From: Desertivirga brevis
GTDB taxonomy: Bacteria; Bacteroidota; Bacteroidia; Sphingobacteriales; Sphingobacteriaceae
Assembly: GCF_017355835.1 (NCBI RefSeq)
Contig: NZ_JAFEWF010000003.1
Location: 62,001-126,000, forward strand
DNA: 64,000 nt
Direction: 5' to 3'
Below the pieces are notes generated by a model. It was not told where the DNA came from. It saw only the letters and a program-made list of their open reading frames with translations, and did not search any database. This document shows positions 27,508 through 36,872 of this stretch, in pieces. Made by a program: the position numbers and the translations under genes. Positions within the stretch are counted from its first letter, which is position 1, and each line of letters opens with the position of its first letter.

Positions 27508-28213
27508 CATCGTAAACAGAGATACAAATCCTTCATCTCCTCTTAATATAACGCCAGAACTGGCTGCTGAATTAAAGGAGAGAAGTAAAAATACCTATCA
27601 GCAGTTGATTGACGGAAACAGAGCCTTTGTTGAACGATCATTGGCAGATGACCCTGATTATTTCAACAAGCTTGCTGCTGGACAAAATCCACAGGTGCTT
27701 TGGATTGGATGTGCCGATAGCAGGGTACCTGCAAATGAGGTTACTGGCACAAAACCAGGCGAAGTTTTTGTTCATAGAAATATTGCCAACGTGTGTGTGC
27801 ACTCAGACATGAACATGCTTAGTGTGCTCGATTACGCAGTTAACGTCTTGAAGGTGAAGCATGTGATTGTAGCAGGGCATTATGGTTGTGGTGGGGTTAT
27901 CGCTGCTATGGGCAATAAACAGTTTGGTCTGATTGATAATTGGCTGCGCCATATCAAAGACGTATACAGACTGCATAGCCACGAATTGGATTTGATCACC
28001 GATGATAAACAAAGGGCAAATCGACTGGTTGAATTGAATGTAATCGAACAGGTATTTAACCTTTGTAAAACTACCATCATTCAAAACGCCTGGAAAGAAC
28101 GGGTGGATCTTGAAATCCATGGTTGGGTAATTGATATTGGTACAGGCTACGTGAAGGATCTTAAAGTATCATGTAACAGTAGTGTCAACCTGGGAAAAGT
28201 TTTCGCTCTATAA
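27500..28213 (+). CDS. can: Beta-class carbonic anhydrase
   Basis: 237 residues. The zinc site is complete: CADSRVPANEV (Cys and the Asp-Arg dyad) and AGHYGCGGV (His and Cys). It interconverts CO2 and bicarbonate in the cytoplasm. The start codon overlaps the end of the SulP gene by 8 bases, so translation is coupled. A convergent hairpin at 28241 ends the pair. Confidence 0.95.
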   Translation: MSNIVNRDTNPSSPLNITPELAAELKERSKNTYQQLIDGNRAFVERSLADDPDYFNKLAAGQNPQVLWIGCADSRVPANEVTGTKPGEVFVHRNIANVCVHSDMNMLSVLDYAVNVLKVKHVIVAGHYGCGGVIAAMGNKQFGLIDNWLRHIKDVYRLHSHELDLITDDKQRANRLVELNVIEQVFNLCKTTIIQNAWKERVDLEIHGWVIDIGTGYVKDLKVSCNSSVNLGKVFAL

Positions 28214-28240
28214 TCTCTTTAAGTTTAAGTCTATAGTAAA

Positions 28241-28270
28241 GGATGTTCCCAAGCCAGGGAACACCCTTTT
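28241..28270. terminator. Bidirectional hairpin between can and rsmI
   Basis: GGATGTTCCC and GGGAACACCC pair with one mismatch, followed by a TTTTT run; the minus strand carries a weaker version. It lies between convergent genes. Confidence 0.7.
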
Positions 28271-28941
28271 TATTTTCCAGCAACACAGATAACGAATTCT
28301 CCTTTTAATACATTCTCTGTAAAGTGAGCTTTTATTTGAGGTATTGTGCCCCTAACGGTTTCCTCAAATACTTTCGTTAATTCTCTCGATACCGAAGCTT
28401 CCCGGTCCTCACCGAACACTAAAGCGAATTCCTCAAGTGTTTTTAGCAAACGGTGTGGAGATTCGTAAAAGATCATTGTTCTTTCCTCTTCACTTAATTC
28501 CCTTAGCCGTGTTTGCCTGCCTTTTTTTACCGGTAGAAAACCTTCAAACGTAAACCTGTCAGAAGGAAGACCCGAGTTTACCAGTGCAGGGACGAAGGCT
28601 GTGGCACCCGGAAGGCATTCAATTTCAAGTCCGTGTTTCAAGGCTTCCCTTACAAGAAAGAATCCCGGATCAGAAATAGCGGGAGTACCTGCATCTGAAA
28701 TAAGTGCAATTTTCTGCCCTTCCTTGAGAAAACGCACAATTTCTAAGCTTGCTTTATGTTCATTATGCTGATGATGAGCAAATACGCGTTTCTCAATGCC
28801 AAAATGTTTTAATAGAGGTGCGCTTGTTCTTGTATCCTCGGCCAGGATGAGATCAGCTTCTTTCAAAACCCGTATTGCCCTGAATGTAATATCTTCTAAA
28901 TTCCCGATCGGGGTGGGAACCAAGTATAGTCTACCGCTCAT
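28270..28941 (-). CDS. rsmI: 16S rRNA (cytidine(1402)-2'-O)-methyltransferase
   Basis: 223 residues, the normal length. LYLVPTPIGNLEDITFRA at the N-terminus and ALISDAGTPAISDPG are the RsmI signatures in the tetrapyrrole-methylase-like fold. It methylates the ribose of C1402 in the decoding centre using S-adenosylmethionine. It is transcribed away from serS across a short divergent region. Confidence 0.95.
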   Translation of the reverse strand: MSGRLYLVPTPIGNLEDITFRAIRVLKEADLILAEDTRTSAPLLKHFGIEKRVFAHHQHNEHKASLEIVRFLKEGQKIALISDAGTPAISDPGFFLVREALKHGLEIECLPGATAFVPALVNSGLPSDRFTFEGFLPVKKGRQTRLRELSEEERTMIFYESPHRLLKTLEEFALVFGEDREASVSRELTKVFEETVRGTIPQIKAHFTENVLKGEFVICVAGK

Positions 28942-29056
28942 ATGTCCTATTCTATTGCAGTTTTCGTGCTTCCTTAATCAAAATAGTATTTTTATAATCT
29001 TATATCGATAACCAGGACTATCTTTAAAGGGGTATCTTCAAACCGCAAACAGTTTA

Positions 29057-29064
29057 TATCTTTG
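29057..29064 (+). promoter_or_regulatory. -7 box of serS
   Basis: TATCTTTG matches TAnnTTTG. It lies 18 bp upstream of the ATG at 29083 and overlaps an in-frame TTG at 29062, which argues against that TTG as a start. No good -33 element is visible. Confidence 0.4.
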
Positions 29065-29082
29065 TCAAAAATTTTAAAAACG

Positions 29083-30351
29083 ATGCTGCAAGTTAGTTAT
29101 ATCAGAGAAAACAAAGAGAAAGTTTTAGAACGATTGGCCGTTAAAAATTTCAAGCAGTTGGATATAGTTGATGAGATTATTTCCCTCGATGAATTAAGAA
29201 GACAAACCCAGTCGCAACTAGACTCAGTTTCAGCTGAAGCAAACAGCATTGCAAAGCACATAGGCGACTTGATGCGACAGGGTAAAAAGCAGGAGGCAGA
29301 AGAGCTCAAGGCAAAGACACCTGTACTTAAAGAGCAAACCAAAGAACTTGGAGATAAGCTTGTAAAAGCAGAGCATGATCTTCAAAGTAAAATAGTGTTA
29401 TTGCCTAATCTCCCGCATCAATCTGTACCGGAAGGTATAACTCCCGAAGAGAATGAAGTAGTACTCGAAAGCGGAGTTAAGCCTGAACTGACAGTTAAGC
29501 TTCCACACTGGGAACTCGCAGCTAAGTATGATATAATAGATTTCGAATTAGGTAATAAAATAGCTGGAGCAGGGTTCCCTGTATATAAAGGCAAAGGAGC
29601 GAAGCTTCAGCGCGCCTTGATCAATTTTTTTCTGGATAATGCAGAAGCTGCTGGTTACAGGGAAATGCAGCCGCCGATAGTAGTGAATGAGGCTTCTGGC
29701 TTTGGTACCGGACAGCTACCAGATAAGGAAGGACAAATGTATCATGTTGGCGTTGATAATCTTTACCTTATACCTACGGCTGAAGTGCCTGTTACTAATC
29801 TTTACCGCGACGTTATCTTAAGAGAAGAAGACCTGCCTATAAAGAATTGTGCTTATACACCATGTTTTCGTCGGGAAGCAGGATCTTATGGAGCGCATGT
29901 AAGAGGTTTAAATAGATTACATCAGTTCGATAAGGTCGAAATTGTCCAGGTAGCCCATCCGGAAAAGTCCTACGAGATCTTAGAGGAGATGAGTAGCTAT
30001 GTGCAATCCCTTCTTCAGAAGTTAGAATTACCTTATCGTGTACTGCGACTTTGCGGTGGAGATATGGGCTTCGCTTCTGCTCTAACTTACGACATGGAAG
30101 TATGGTGCGCTGCCCAGGAGCGTTGGTTAGAAGTATCTTCTGTTTCTAATTTTGAAACCTTTCAGACCAACCGGTTAAAACTCCGTTATAAAGGAAAGGA
30201 AGGGAAGGCCCAGTTGGCGCATACATTAAATGGCAGTGCACTTGCATTGCCAAGGATAGTTGCAACATTACTAGAAAATAATCAAACAGAAAATGGAATC
30301 AGAATACCTGCTGCTTTGGTTCCTTATACCAAATTTGAATTTATAGATTAA
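29083..30351 (+). CDS. serS: Serine-tRNA ligase
   Basis: 422 residues from the ATG at 29083, preferred over the in-frame TTG at 29062 because that falls inside the promoter box. The N-terminal coiled-coil arm spans about 25-105; the class II core includes LIPTAEVPVTN, the motif 2 region FRREAGSYGAH and motif 3 (LNGSALALPRIVATLLE). It charges tRNA-Ser with serine and selenocysteine precursor. It is a single gene followed by a strong terminator. Confidence 0.97.
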   Translation: MLQVSYIRENKEKVLERLAVKNFKQLDIVDEIISLDELRRQTQSQLDSVSAEANSIAKHIGDLMRQGKKQEAEELKAKTPVLKEQTKELGDKLVKAEHDLQSKIVLLPNLPHQSVPEGITPEENEVVLESGVKPELTVKLPHWELAAKYDIIDFELGNKIAGAGFPVYKGKGAKLQRALINFFLDNAEAAGYREMQPPIVVNEASGFGTGQLPDKEGQMYHVGVDNLYLIPTAEVPVTNLYRDVILREEDLPIKNCAYTPCFRREAGSYGAHVRGLNRLHQFDKVEIVQVAHPEKSYEILEEMSSYVQSLLQKLELPYRVLRLCGGDMGFASALTYDMEVWCAAQERWLEVSSVSNFETFQTNRLKLRYKGKEGKAQLAHTLNGSALALPRIVATLLENNQTENGIRIPAALVPYTKFEFID

Positions 30352-30380
30352 CCTGTAAACAACTGTAAAAATATACTAAA

Positions 30381-30417
30381 AAAGATTTCTTCAGCTACTG
30401 AGGAAATCTTTTTTTCT
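30381..30417 (+). terminator. Terminator after serS
   Basis: AAAGATTTCTTCAG, CTA and CTGAGGAAATCTTT, then TTTTT. A long stem ending in a T-run. Confidence 0.88.
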
Positions 30418-30564
30418 TTTATACATAATACTATATCTTTACCACGTTAATAGGAAAAGTAAAGCCAAACTCGGCATACAAAACTCTATATGAGAATTAT
30501 TTTACTTATCCGCCTTTCCTGAAACTTTAACTGGGAAATTAGGTTTTGCTTAAAGTGCAAATCT

Positions 30565-30620
30565 TTGGAATATAGGCTATTCCAAATTATAAAAGACCCG
30601 GTGTTAAACCTCCGGTCCTA
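30565..30620 (+). promoter_or_regulatory. Structured leader of the DUF4290 gene
   Basis: Within the 210-bp gap there is a perfect hairpin TTGGAATA, TAGGC loop, TATTCCAA (30565-30585), followed at about 30595-30620 by a second GACCCGG/CCGGTC hairpin. The ATG of the gene is at 30632. This looks like a structured 5' UTR of unknown role. Confidence 0.35.
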
Positions 30621-30631
30621 ACAAAATTAAA

Positions 30632-31318
30632 ATGATATTCGATTATAATACCACAAGGGATAAGTTGATCCTGGCTGAATACGGCCGAAACGTGCAAAAC
30701 ATGGTTGCCTATATATGTTCTTTGCCAACAAAGGAAGAACGCAACAGGCATGCACAAGTTGTAATTGATTTGATGGGATTTTTAAATCCACATCTTAGAG
30801 ACGTAACTGATTTCAAACACAAATTGTGGGATCATCTTCACATTATTTCTGATTTTAAGATTGATGTAGATTCTCCGTATCCAAAGCCGGCAGAGGAGGC
30901 TATGCATAAGAGACCCGAGCCTTTAGGCTATCCACAAAGGCCTATAAGATTTAAACATTATGGTAAGACCGTTGAAATGATGATTAAAAGGGCTAAGGCT
31001 GTTGATGAACCGCAACGTCGCCAACTTATGGTTCAAAATATCGCTAGTTTCATGAAGGTGGCTTATGTTACCTGGAATAAGGATACTGTTGCTGATGAAA
31101 CCATTGTTAATGACCTAAGAGAACTTTCAAACGGAGAGCTAATCCTTGATGAAAATTATACCTTAGCAAAAGTCGAGGTCCGCACTAACGCTCCGGGTGT
31201 AAGGCAAAAGCCAGGAAGCAGTAACTCAAATGGCTCAAACATCAACAAAGGCCGGATGAGTCTTAATAAAGGAAATAACGGTCGTGCAAAAAGTAACAAT
31301 AACGGAAAAAGGAAGTAA
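30632..31318 (+). CDS. DUF4290 domain-containing protein
   Basis: 228 residues. DYNTTRDKLILAEYGRNVQNMV at the N-terminus and RNRHAQVVIDLMGFLNPHLRD are the DUF4290 hallmarks, a family confined mostly to Bacteroidota. The last 45 residues are Asn/Gly/Lys/Arg-rich and disordered. It precedes murA by 28 bp in the same direction, an arrangement common in the phylum, so it may be involved in envelope growth. No activity is known. Confidence 0.85.
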   Translation: MIFDYNTTRDKLILAEYGRNVQNMVAYICSLPTKEERNRHAQVVIDLMGFLNPHLRDVTDFKHKLWDHLHIISDFKIDVDSPYPKPAEEAMHKRPEPLGYPQRPIRFKHYGKTVEMMIKRAKAVDEPQRRQLMVQNIASFMKVAYVTWNKDTVADETIVNDLRELSNGELILDENYTLAKVEVRTNAPGVRQKPGSSNSNGSNINKGRMSLNKGNNGRAKSNNNGKRK

Positions 31319-31346
31319 TTTTTTCCCCAATCTATTTCTATAAACA

Positions 31347-32672
31347 ATGAACGCATTTGAAATCCACGGCGGGAAACCGCTGAAGGGAGAGATTATACCC
31401 CAAGGAGCGAAAAACGAAGCTCTTCAGGTCATTTCAGCCGTATTACTTACTGAAGAGAAGGTTACTATAAGCAATATTCCTGACATAAAAGATGTAAATA
31501 AGCTTATAGAACTTCTAGGAGATCTGGGAGTAACCGTTGAGCGCCTTAATAAAGATACCTACTCCTTTGAAGCCAGGAATATCAATCTCGATTTCTTCAA
31601 GTCTCAAGAATTCCGGTCTAAAGGAGGAAGCCTTCGTGGATCGATTATGATTGTCGGCCCTTTGCTTGCCCGTTTTGGCACTGCTGCAATTCCTAAACCT
31701 GGAGGAGATAAAATTGGTCGAAGAAGACTAGACACCCACTTCCTCGGCTTCGAGAAATTGGGAGCAAAGTTTAACTACGACTCTGATTCAAGCTTCTTTA
31801 ACGTCGATGCTACTAATCTCCAGGGTACATACATCCTTTTAGATGAAGCTTCTGTTACAGGCACCGCAAATGTTGTTATGGCTGCTGTACTTGCAAAGGG
31901 AACAACAACGATATACAATGCTGCCTGTGAACCTTATCTTCAGCAATTATGTAAAATGCTGAACAGAATGGGAGCTAAGATTTCCGGCATCAGCTCCAAT
32001 CTTCTTACTATTGAAGGTGTAGAACAATTAGGGGGAACGGAGCATCGTCTATTACCAGATATGATTGAAATAGGTTCTTTCATTGGTTTGGCTGCTATGA
32101 CGGGATCGGAGATTACTATCAAAGATGTCCAGTTTGACGAACTTGGTATAATACCTAATGTTTTCCGGCGACTCGGAATCAATCTTGAAAGGAGAGGTGA
32201 CGATATCTTTATTCCAGCACAGGATAGCTATGAGATCGATACCTTTATTGATGGTTCAATACTAACGATAGCCGATGCTCCGTGGCCAGGTTTTACCCCC
32301 GATCTATTAAGTATTGTGCTGGTGGTCGCCACGCAAGCAAAAGGTAACGTGCTTATTCATCAGAAGATGTTTGAGAGCCGTTTATTCTTTGTAGATAAGT
32401 TAATCGATATGGGTGCCCAGATCATACTATGTGATCCTCACCGTGCTACCGTTATGGGATTAAATCATCAGGTAAAATTGAGGGGCATTGAGATGACCTC
32501 CCCAGATATACGTGCTGGTGTTTCCTTGTTAATTGCAGCGTTATCTGCAAGTGGCCGGTCAATAATTCATAATATAGAGCAGATAGAAAGAGGGTATCAG
32601 GATATTGATACTCGTTTAAGGGCTTTAGGAGCAGATATTAAACGAATAGACGTGATGCCTAAGGGGCATTAA
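31347..32672 (+). CDS. murA: UDP-N-acetylglucosamine 1-carboxyvinyltransferase, Asp-type
   Basis: 441 residues. First committed step of peptidoglycan synthesis: transfer of enolpyruvate from PEP to UDP-GlcNAc. IPQGAKNEAL near the start is the MurA lysine-asparagine site. In the active loop the usual PGGC is PGGDKIG here, so residue 121 is Asp in place of the catalytic/fosfomycin-target Cys. A Cys-to-Asp change at this place is known (e.g. Mycobacterium and engineered E. coli MurA) to keep activity but give resistance to fosfomycin. Probably translated with the DUF4290 gene. Confidence 0.96.
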   Translation: MNAFEIHGGKPLKGEIIPQGAKNEALQVISAVLLTEEKVTISNIPDIKDVNKLIELLGDLGVTVERLNKDTYSFEARNINLDFFKSQEFRSKGGSLRGSIMIVGPLLARFGTAAIPKPGGDKIGRRRLDTHFLGFEKLGAKFNYDSDSSFFNVDATNLQGTYILLDEASVTGTANVVMAAVLAKGTTTIYNAACEPYLQQLCKMLNRMGAKISGISSNLLTIEGVEQLGGTEHRLLPDMIEIGSFIGLAAMTGSEITIKDVQFDELGIIPNVFRRLGINLERRGDDIFIPAQDSYEIDTFIDGSILTIADAPWPGFTPDLLSIVLVVATQAKGNVLIHQKMFESRLFFVDKLIDMGAQIILCDPHRATVMGLNHQVKLRGIEMTSPDIRAGVSLLIAALSASGRSIIHNIEQIERGYQDIDTRLRALGADIKRIDVMPKGH

Positions 32673-32692
32673 GAACCTTATAATGCTATTAA

Positions 32693-32717
32693 AGCCTCGC
32701 ATTTTGCGGGGCTTTTT
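32693..32717 (+). terminator. Terminator after murA
   Basis: AGCCTCGCA, TTT and TGCGGGGCT, one G-U pair, then TTTT. Confidence 0.85.
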
Positions 32718-32773
32718 CATGTACAGTATATTTAATATGATATGTTCGTTTAAAGGAACTTGATTGCGAAGAA

Positions 32774-33751
32774 TCAATCAAGGAACCCTTGTTCACGCAA
32801 CCAGTCATCATTGAACATCTTCCCTAGGTAGCGTGTCCCATGATCATGGAATATTGCGACTACCAAATCGGTCTCTTTTAGGCGGTCTTGCAATTGCAGT
32901 AATCCCGCAATTACAGCTCCCGATGAGTTCCCTGCAAAAATCCCTTCCTTTCTAGCTATTTCCCTTGTCATAAGTGCGGCATCCCTGTCTGTCACTTTTT
33001 CAAAATGATCTATCAAATCAAAGTTAACATTAGCAGGTAAGAAGTCTTCGCCAATACCTTCGGTAATGTAAGAGTAAATCTCTTTCTTATCGAAAATACC
33101 TGTCTCTTTATATTTCTTGAAAACAGACCCATAGCTGTCTATTCCCCAAATTTTTATAGAAGGATTCTTCTTTTTGAGATATCTCCCTGCACCTGAAAGC
33201 GTTCCACCCGTTCCAACTCCTCCAATTAAGTGAGTGATTTTCCCCTCTGTCTGGGCCCAGATCTCGGGGCCCGTCTGCTCATAGTTGGCCTCTGAGTTTG
33301 ACAAGTTATCATACTGATTGGCTTTCCAGGAGTTTGGTATCTCTTTTTCCAATTGCGATGCCACCGAATAGTAAGAACGGGGATCTTCAGGCTCGACATT
33401 AGTTGGGCACACAATCACTTCTGCTCCGTATGCACGAAGAGCGTCTATTTTTTCTTTTGATTGTTTGTCTGTAGTAGTAAAAATACACTTGTATCCTTTT
33501 ACAACTGCAGCAATTGCCAAACCCATACCCGTGTTTCCAGATGTCCCTTCAATGATTGTTCCTCCTGGTTTTAGCTTTCCTTCTCGCTCTGCATCTTCAA
33601 TCATTTTCAACGCCATCCGGTCTTTTATTGAGTTTCCCGGATTTGTAGTTTCTATTTTTGCAAGTACCAGTGCCTTAATGTTCCCTGTTACAACATTTAA
33701 TTTTACCAAGGGCGTATTGCCAACAGTCTCTAAAATGTTATTGTACCACAT
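32774..33751 (-). CDS. Cystathionine-beta-synthase/cysteine-synthase-family PLP enzyme
   Basis: 325 residues of PLP fold type II. NPGNSIKDRMA carries the PLP lysine, EGTSGNTGMGLA the phosphate-substrate loop, and GVGTGGTLSGAGRYL the PLP phosphate loop. EGIGEDFLPANV is closer to cystathionine beta-synthase than to CysK. There is no C-terminal CBS-domain pair. It probably condenses serine or O-acetylserine with homocysteine or sulfide; which one cannot be settled here. A single gene, convergent with murA. Confidence 0.87.
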   Translation of the reverse strand: MWYNNILETVGNTPLVKLNVVTGNIKALVLAKIETTNPGNSIKDRMALKMIEDAEREGKLKPGGTIIEGTSGNTGMGLAIAAVVKGYKCIFTTTDKQSKEKIDALRAYGAEVIVCPTNVEPEDPRSYYSVASQLEKEIPNSWKANQYDNLSNSEANYEQTGPEIWAQTEGKITHLIGGVGTGGTLSGAGRYLKKKNPSIKIWGIDSYGSVFKKYKETGIFDKKEIYSYITEGIGEDFLPANVNFDLIDHFEKVTDRDAALMTREIARKEGIFAGNSSGAVIAGLLQLQDRLKETDLVVAIFHDHGTRYLGKMFNDDWLREQGFLD

Positions 33752-33849
33752 AACGGAAAGATAGGTAAGACAAGATGATGGTTATTTGAGGTAGCATAGA
33801 GTAAGTAGATGATAAAGCTACAAACAATATGCTAAAGGGTTTTGATGCC

Positions 33850-34713
33850 TTAGAACTGAAGGTGTTTGACTGTCAGTCCGTTGTTGATAAGCTGCTTCAG
33901 GGAAGCAATTCCAATTCTAAGATGAGTTTCAACAAAGTTCTCTGTTACTTTTGAATCGCTTTCAGCCGTTTTTACGCCTTCCGGAATCATCGGTTGGTCT
34001 GAAACTAATAGGAGAGCACCTGTAGGAATCTTATTCGCAAAGCCAGCAGTAAATATAGTTGCAGTCTCCATGTCTATTGCCATAGCTCTTAGCTCTTTAA
34101 GATATTTCTTGAACGACTTATCGTGTTCCCACACCCTTCTGTTAGTGGTATAGCAGGTGCCGGTCCAATAATCCCGGGAATTGTCACGAATAGTCGTCGA
34201 AATGGCTTTTTGTAAGGCGAAGGAAGGAAGCGCTGGAACTTCCGGAGGGAAGTAGTCATTTGAAGTACCTTCTCCTCGTATTGCTGCAATTGGTAGTATC
34301 AGGTCGCCGATATTATTCTTTTTCTTCAACCCGCCGCATTTGCCAAGAAATAAAACTGCTTTTGGTTTGATAGCACTTAGCAAATCCATCATTGTCGCTG
34401 CCAGAGGACTTCCCATTCCAAAGTTAATGATAGTGATACCCTCTGCTTTCACACTTTGCATAGGTTTATCAAGCCCCATTATTGGAGCATTATCGTGCCA
34501 TTCAGAGAAGAGTTGCAGGTACTTTGAAAAGTTGGTTAAGAGAATAAAATCGGTAAAGTCTTCTAGCGGACGGCCGGTGTAGCGGGGTAGCCAGTTATTT
34601 ACAATCTGTTCTTTGGTTTTAAGACCTTTTTTTACCGGGGAGGTAACTTCTTTGATCTTTTCTGCTTTAGCTACAATTTCCGGGTCTTTTTTAACATCTT
34701 TTTCTTCATTCAT
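33850..34713 (-). CDS. AMP nucleosidase
   Basis: 287 residues from the ATG at 34713; further ATGs at 34725 and 34734 are also possible. It cleaves AMP to adenine and ribose 5-phosphate. INFGMGSPLAATMMDLL, FLGKCGGLKKKNNIGDLILP and the metal-free phosphorylase-type DMETATIF (the catalytic Glu-Asp region) mark the PNP/UDP-family nucleosidase fold. It is the short Bacteroidota form, lacking the N-terminal domain of the E. coli Amn. The first 40 residues are Lys/Glu-rich and probably disordered. Confidence 0.88.
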   Translation of the reverse strand: MNEEKDVKKDPEIVAKAEKIKEVTSPVKKGLKTKEQIVNNWLPRYTGRPLEDFTDFILLTNFSKYLQLFSEWHDNAPIMGLDKPMQSVKAEGITIINFGMGSPLAATMMDLLSAIKPKAVLFLGKCGGLKKKNNIGDLILPIAAIRGEGTSNDYFPPEVPALPSFALQKAISTTIRDNSRDYWTGTCYTTNRRVWEHDKSFKKYLKELRAMAIDMETATIFTAGFANKIPTGALLLVSDQPMIPEGVKTAESDSKVTENFVETHLRIGIASLKQLINNGLTVKHLQF

Positions 34714-34794
34714 AAATAAACGCATTTTAAACAAAACTTTCCCGATGAGTCATTAGAGAACGGAAACAATTCACCTGGGCAGTTTTACAACAAA

Positions 34795-34822
34795 CAAAAA
34801 ACCCCCGCCGAAAGGCGGGGGC
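34795..34822 (-). terminator. Terminator after clpX
   Basis: CCCCCGCC, GAAA and GGCGGGGG form a perfect 8-bp GC-rich stem with an A-run at the plus-strand left side, which reads as a T-run after the minus-strand clpX stop. Confidence 0.9.
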
Positions 34823-34826
34823 TCAA

Positions 34827-36068
34827 TTAAGCAACTTTAAGTTTCTTGAGATCCGACTTGGCAAATTTATCAAGTGCGTAGTCTAGAGTAATATAAAGTT
34901 CTTTAGTCTGCTGTTTTTCAGTAGGGGCTTCAAACATAGCATCAATCATAATTGCTTCACAAATAGAACGCAATCCTCTAGCACCTAGTTTGAATTCTAA
35001 AGCTTTATCTACAATAAACTCAAGCACTTCTCTGTCAAAGTCTAACTTAATTCCTTCATATTCGAAAAGTTTCCTGTATTGTCTTACTAGTGAATTTTTA
35101 GGTTCTGTAAGAATATTTAACAGGGCCTCTCTATCAAGTGGATTTAAGTGCGTAATTACAGGCAAACGGCCGATTAATTCCGGTATTAAACCAAATGAGC
35201 GAAGGTCTTGAGGTGTAATATATTTATAAAGATTTTTAAGATCAACGCTTAGGTCATCCTTCTTCACTTTATAGCCTACCGTTTGAGTTCTCAAGCGGTT
35301 TGCAATCTTTTTCTCAATACCATCAAATGCACCACCGCAGATGAAAAGGATATTATTCGTGTTAACAGCAATCATTTTCTGATCCGGATGTTTACGTCCG
35401 CCCTGAGGGGGAACATTAACAATCGTTCCTTCCAGAATTTTTAAGAGTGCTTGTTGAACTCCTTCTCCTGAAACATCACGTGTAATAGACGGATTATCAC
35501 TCTTGCGTGCAATCTTATCTACCTCATCGATATAAACAATTCCTCTTTCAGCTGCCGTAACATCGTAATCAGCTGCTTGTAATAGCCTTGTAAGTATACT
35601 TTCTACGTCTTCTCCAACATAACCAGCTTCTGTTAATACTGTAGCATCACAGATACAAAATGGCACGTGAAGTATTTTCGCGATAGTTTTTGCCAGTAGG
35701 GTCTTTCCGGTACCAGTTTCTCCCACCATAATGATGTTAGATTTTTCAATCTCCACCTCGTCTTTCTCAACTTTCTGATTGAGTCGCTTGTAGTGATTGT
35801 AAACTGCTACCGATAAAACTTTTTTAGCCTCATCCTGACCAATAACGTATTGGTCCAAGTGAGATTTGATCTCAGTAGGCTTCATTAACGTTAAAGCCGA
35901 CTGAGAAGCTTTGTTTTTTCGGGTTGATAGCTCTTCTGACAAAATCTGATTTGCCTGTGCAACACATTTATCACAAATATGCGCATCTAAACCAGCGATC
36001 AGCATAAGCGTATCCTGCTTACCCGAGCCGCAAAAAGAACATTTTATGTCTTTTGAACTTTTACTCAT
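34827..36068 (-). CDS. clpX: ATP-dependent Clp protease ATP-binding subunit ClpX
   Basis: 413 residues. A zinc-binding N-terminal domain (Cys10, Cys13, Cys32, Cys35), Walker A GETGTGKT and Walker [12 protein letters not shown], the sensor region and the ClpP-docking IGF-like loop region are all present. It unfolds substrates and feeds them to ClpP. It starts on the clpP stop (ATG overlapping by one base), so clpP and clpX are co-translated. Confidence 0.97.
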   Translation of the reverse strand: MSKSSKDIKCSFCGSGKQDTLMLIAGLDAHICDKCVAQANQILSEELSTRKNKASQSALTLMKPTEIKSHLDQYVIGQDEAKKVLSVAVYNHYKRLNQKVEKDEVEIEKSNIIMVGETGTGKTLLAKTIAKILHVPFCICDATVLTEAGYVGEDVESILTRLLQAADYDVTAAERGIVYIDEVDKIARKSDNPSITRDVSGEGVQQALLKILEGTIVNVPPQGGRKHPDQKMIAVNTNNILFICGGAFDGIEKKIANRLRTQTVGYKVKKDDLSVDLKNLYKYITPQDLRSFGLIPELIGRLPVITHLNPLDREALLNILTEPKNSLVRQYRKLFEYEGIKLDFDREVLEFIVDKALEFKLGARGLRSICEAIMIDAMFEAPTEKQQTKELYITLDYALDKFAKSDLKKLKVA

Positions 36069-36769
36069 TACTCATTTCCCTTGTTTGCGCCAAGAACTTC
36101 GTCGATCATCCCGAATTCTTTGGCTTCACTTGCAATCATCCAATAATCTCTGTCTGAAGCATCGTGAACTTTTTGATATTCTGCACCAGAATGGTGAGCT
36201 ATGATATCATATAATTCACGTTTTAGCTTCAATATTTCCCTCGCTGTGATCTCAATATCTGAAGCCTGGCCCTGCACTCCTCCAAGTGGTTGATGGATCA
36301 TCACCCTTGAGTGTGACAAAGCTGCTCTTTTGCCCGCCGCACCTGCACATAAAAGAACTGCTCCCATTGAAGCTGCCATTCCTGTACAAATTGTAGCCAC
36401 GTCAGGTGTTATATACTGCATCGTATCGTAAATTCCCAAACCGGCGTAAACAGAACCTCCAGGAGAGTTTATATAAATCTGGATATCGCGTTTTGCGTCG
36501 GTAGATTGTAGGAACAACAACTGAGCCTGAATGATGTTCGCAATATTATCATAAATCGCATCTCCAAGGAAGATGATGCGATCCATCATCAAACGGGAGA
36601 AAACATCCATCTGAGCAACGTTTAATTGGCGCTCCTCAATAATATAAGGAGTCATTGACATTGGAATAGCGTTATTTTCTACTCTTGCTATAAAGCTGTC
36701 TACGTGCTGACTTCCTATACGATGATGTTTTACTGCGTATTTGCGAAATTCGTTTTTGTCAATTCCCAT
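36068..36769 (-). CDS. clpP: ATP-dependent Clp protease proteolytic subunit ClpP
   Basis: 233 residues. Catalytic Ser134 in GMAASMGA, His159 in MIHQPLGG and Asp208 in DRDYW. The family's oxyanion loop SPGGS is at 102-106. The N-terminus (about 35 residues) is longer than in E. coli and is probably processed. It forms the 14-mer chamber. It overlaps clpX by one base and follows trigger factor by 103 bp, the conserved tig-clpP-clpX order. Confidence 0.97.
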   Translation of the reverse strand: MGIDKNEFRKYAVKHHRIGSQHVDSFIARVENNAIPMSMTPYIIEERQLNVAQMDVFSRLMMDRIIFLGDAIYDNIANIIQAQLLFLQSTDAKRDIQIYINSPGGSVYAGLGIYDTMQYITPDVATICTGMAASMGAVLLCAGAAGKRAALSHSRVMIHQPLGGVQGQASDIEITAREILKLKRELYDIIAHHSGAEYQKVHDASDRDYWMIASEAKEFGMIDEVLGANKGNE

Positions 36770-36872
36770 GAGTGTCTAAAAGTTATGGTTACTAAATTAA
36801 TTTTTTTAAGTGTGCGACGAATCAATTAATTGTAAAAGAAATTGGCTCAGGCACACTAATAACCAAAATCTT

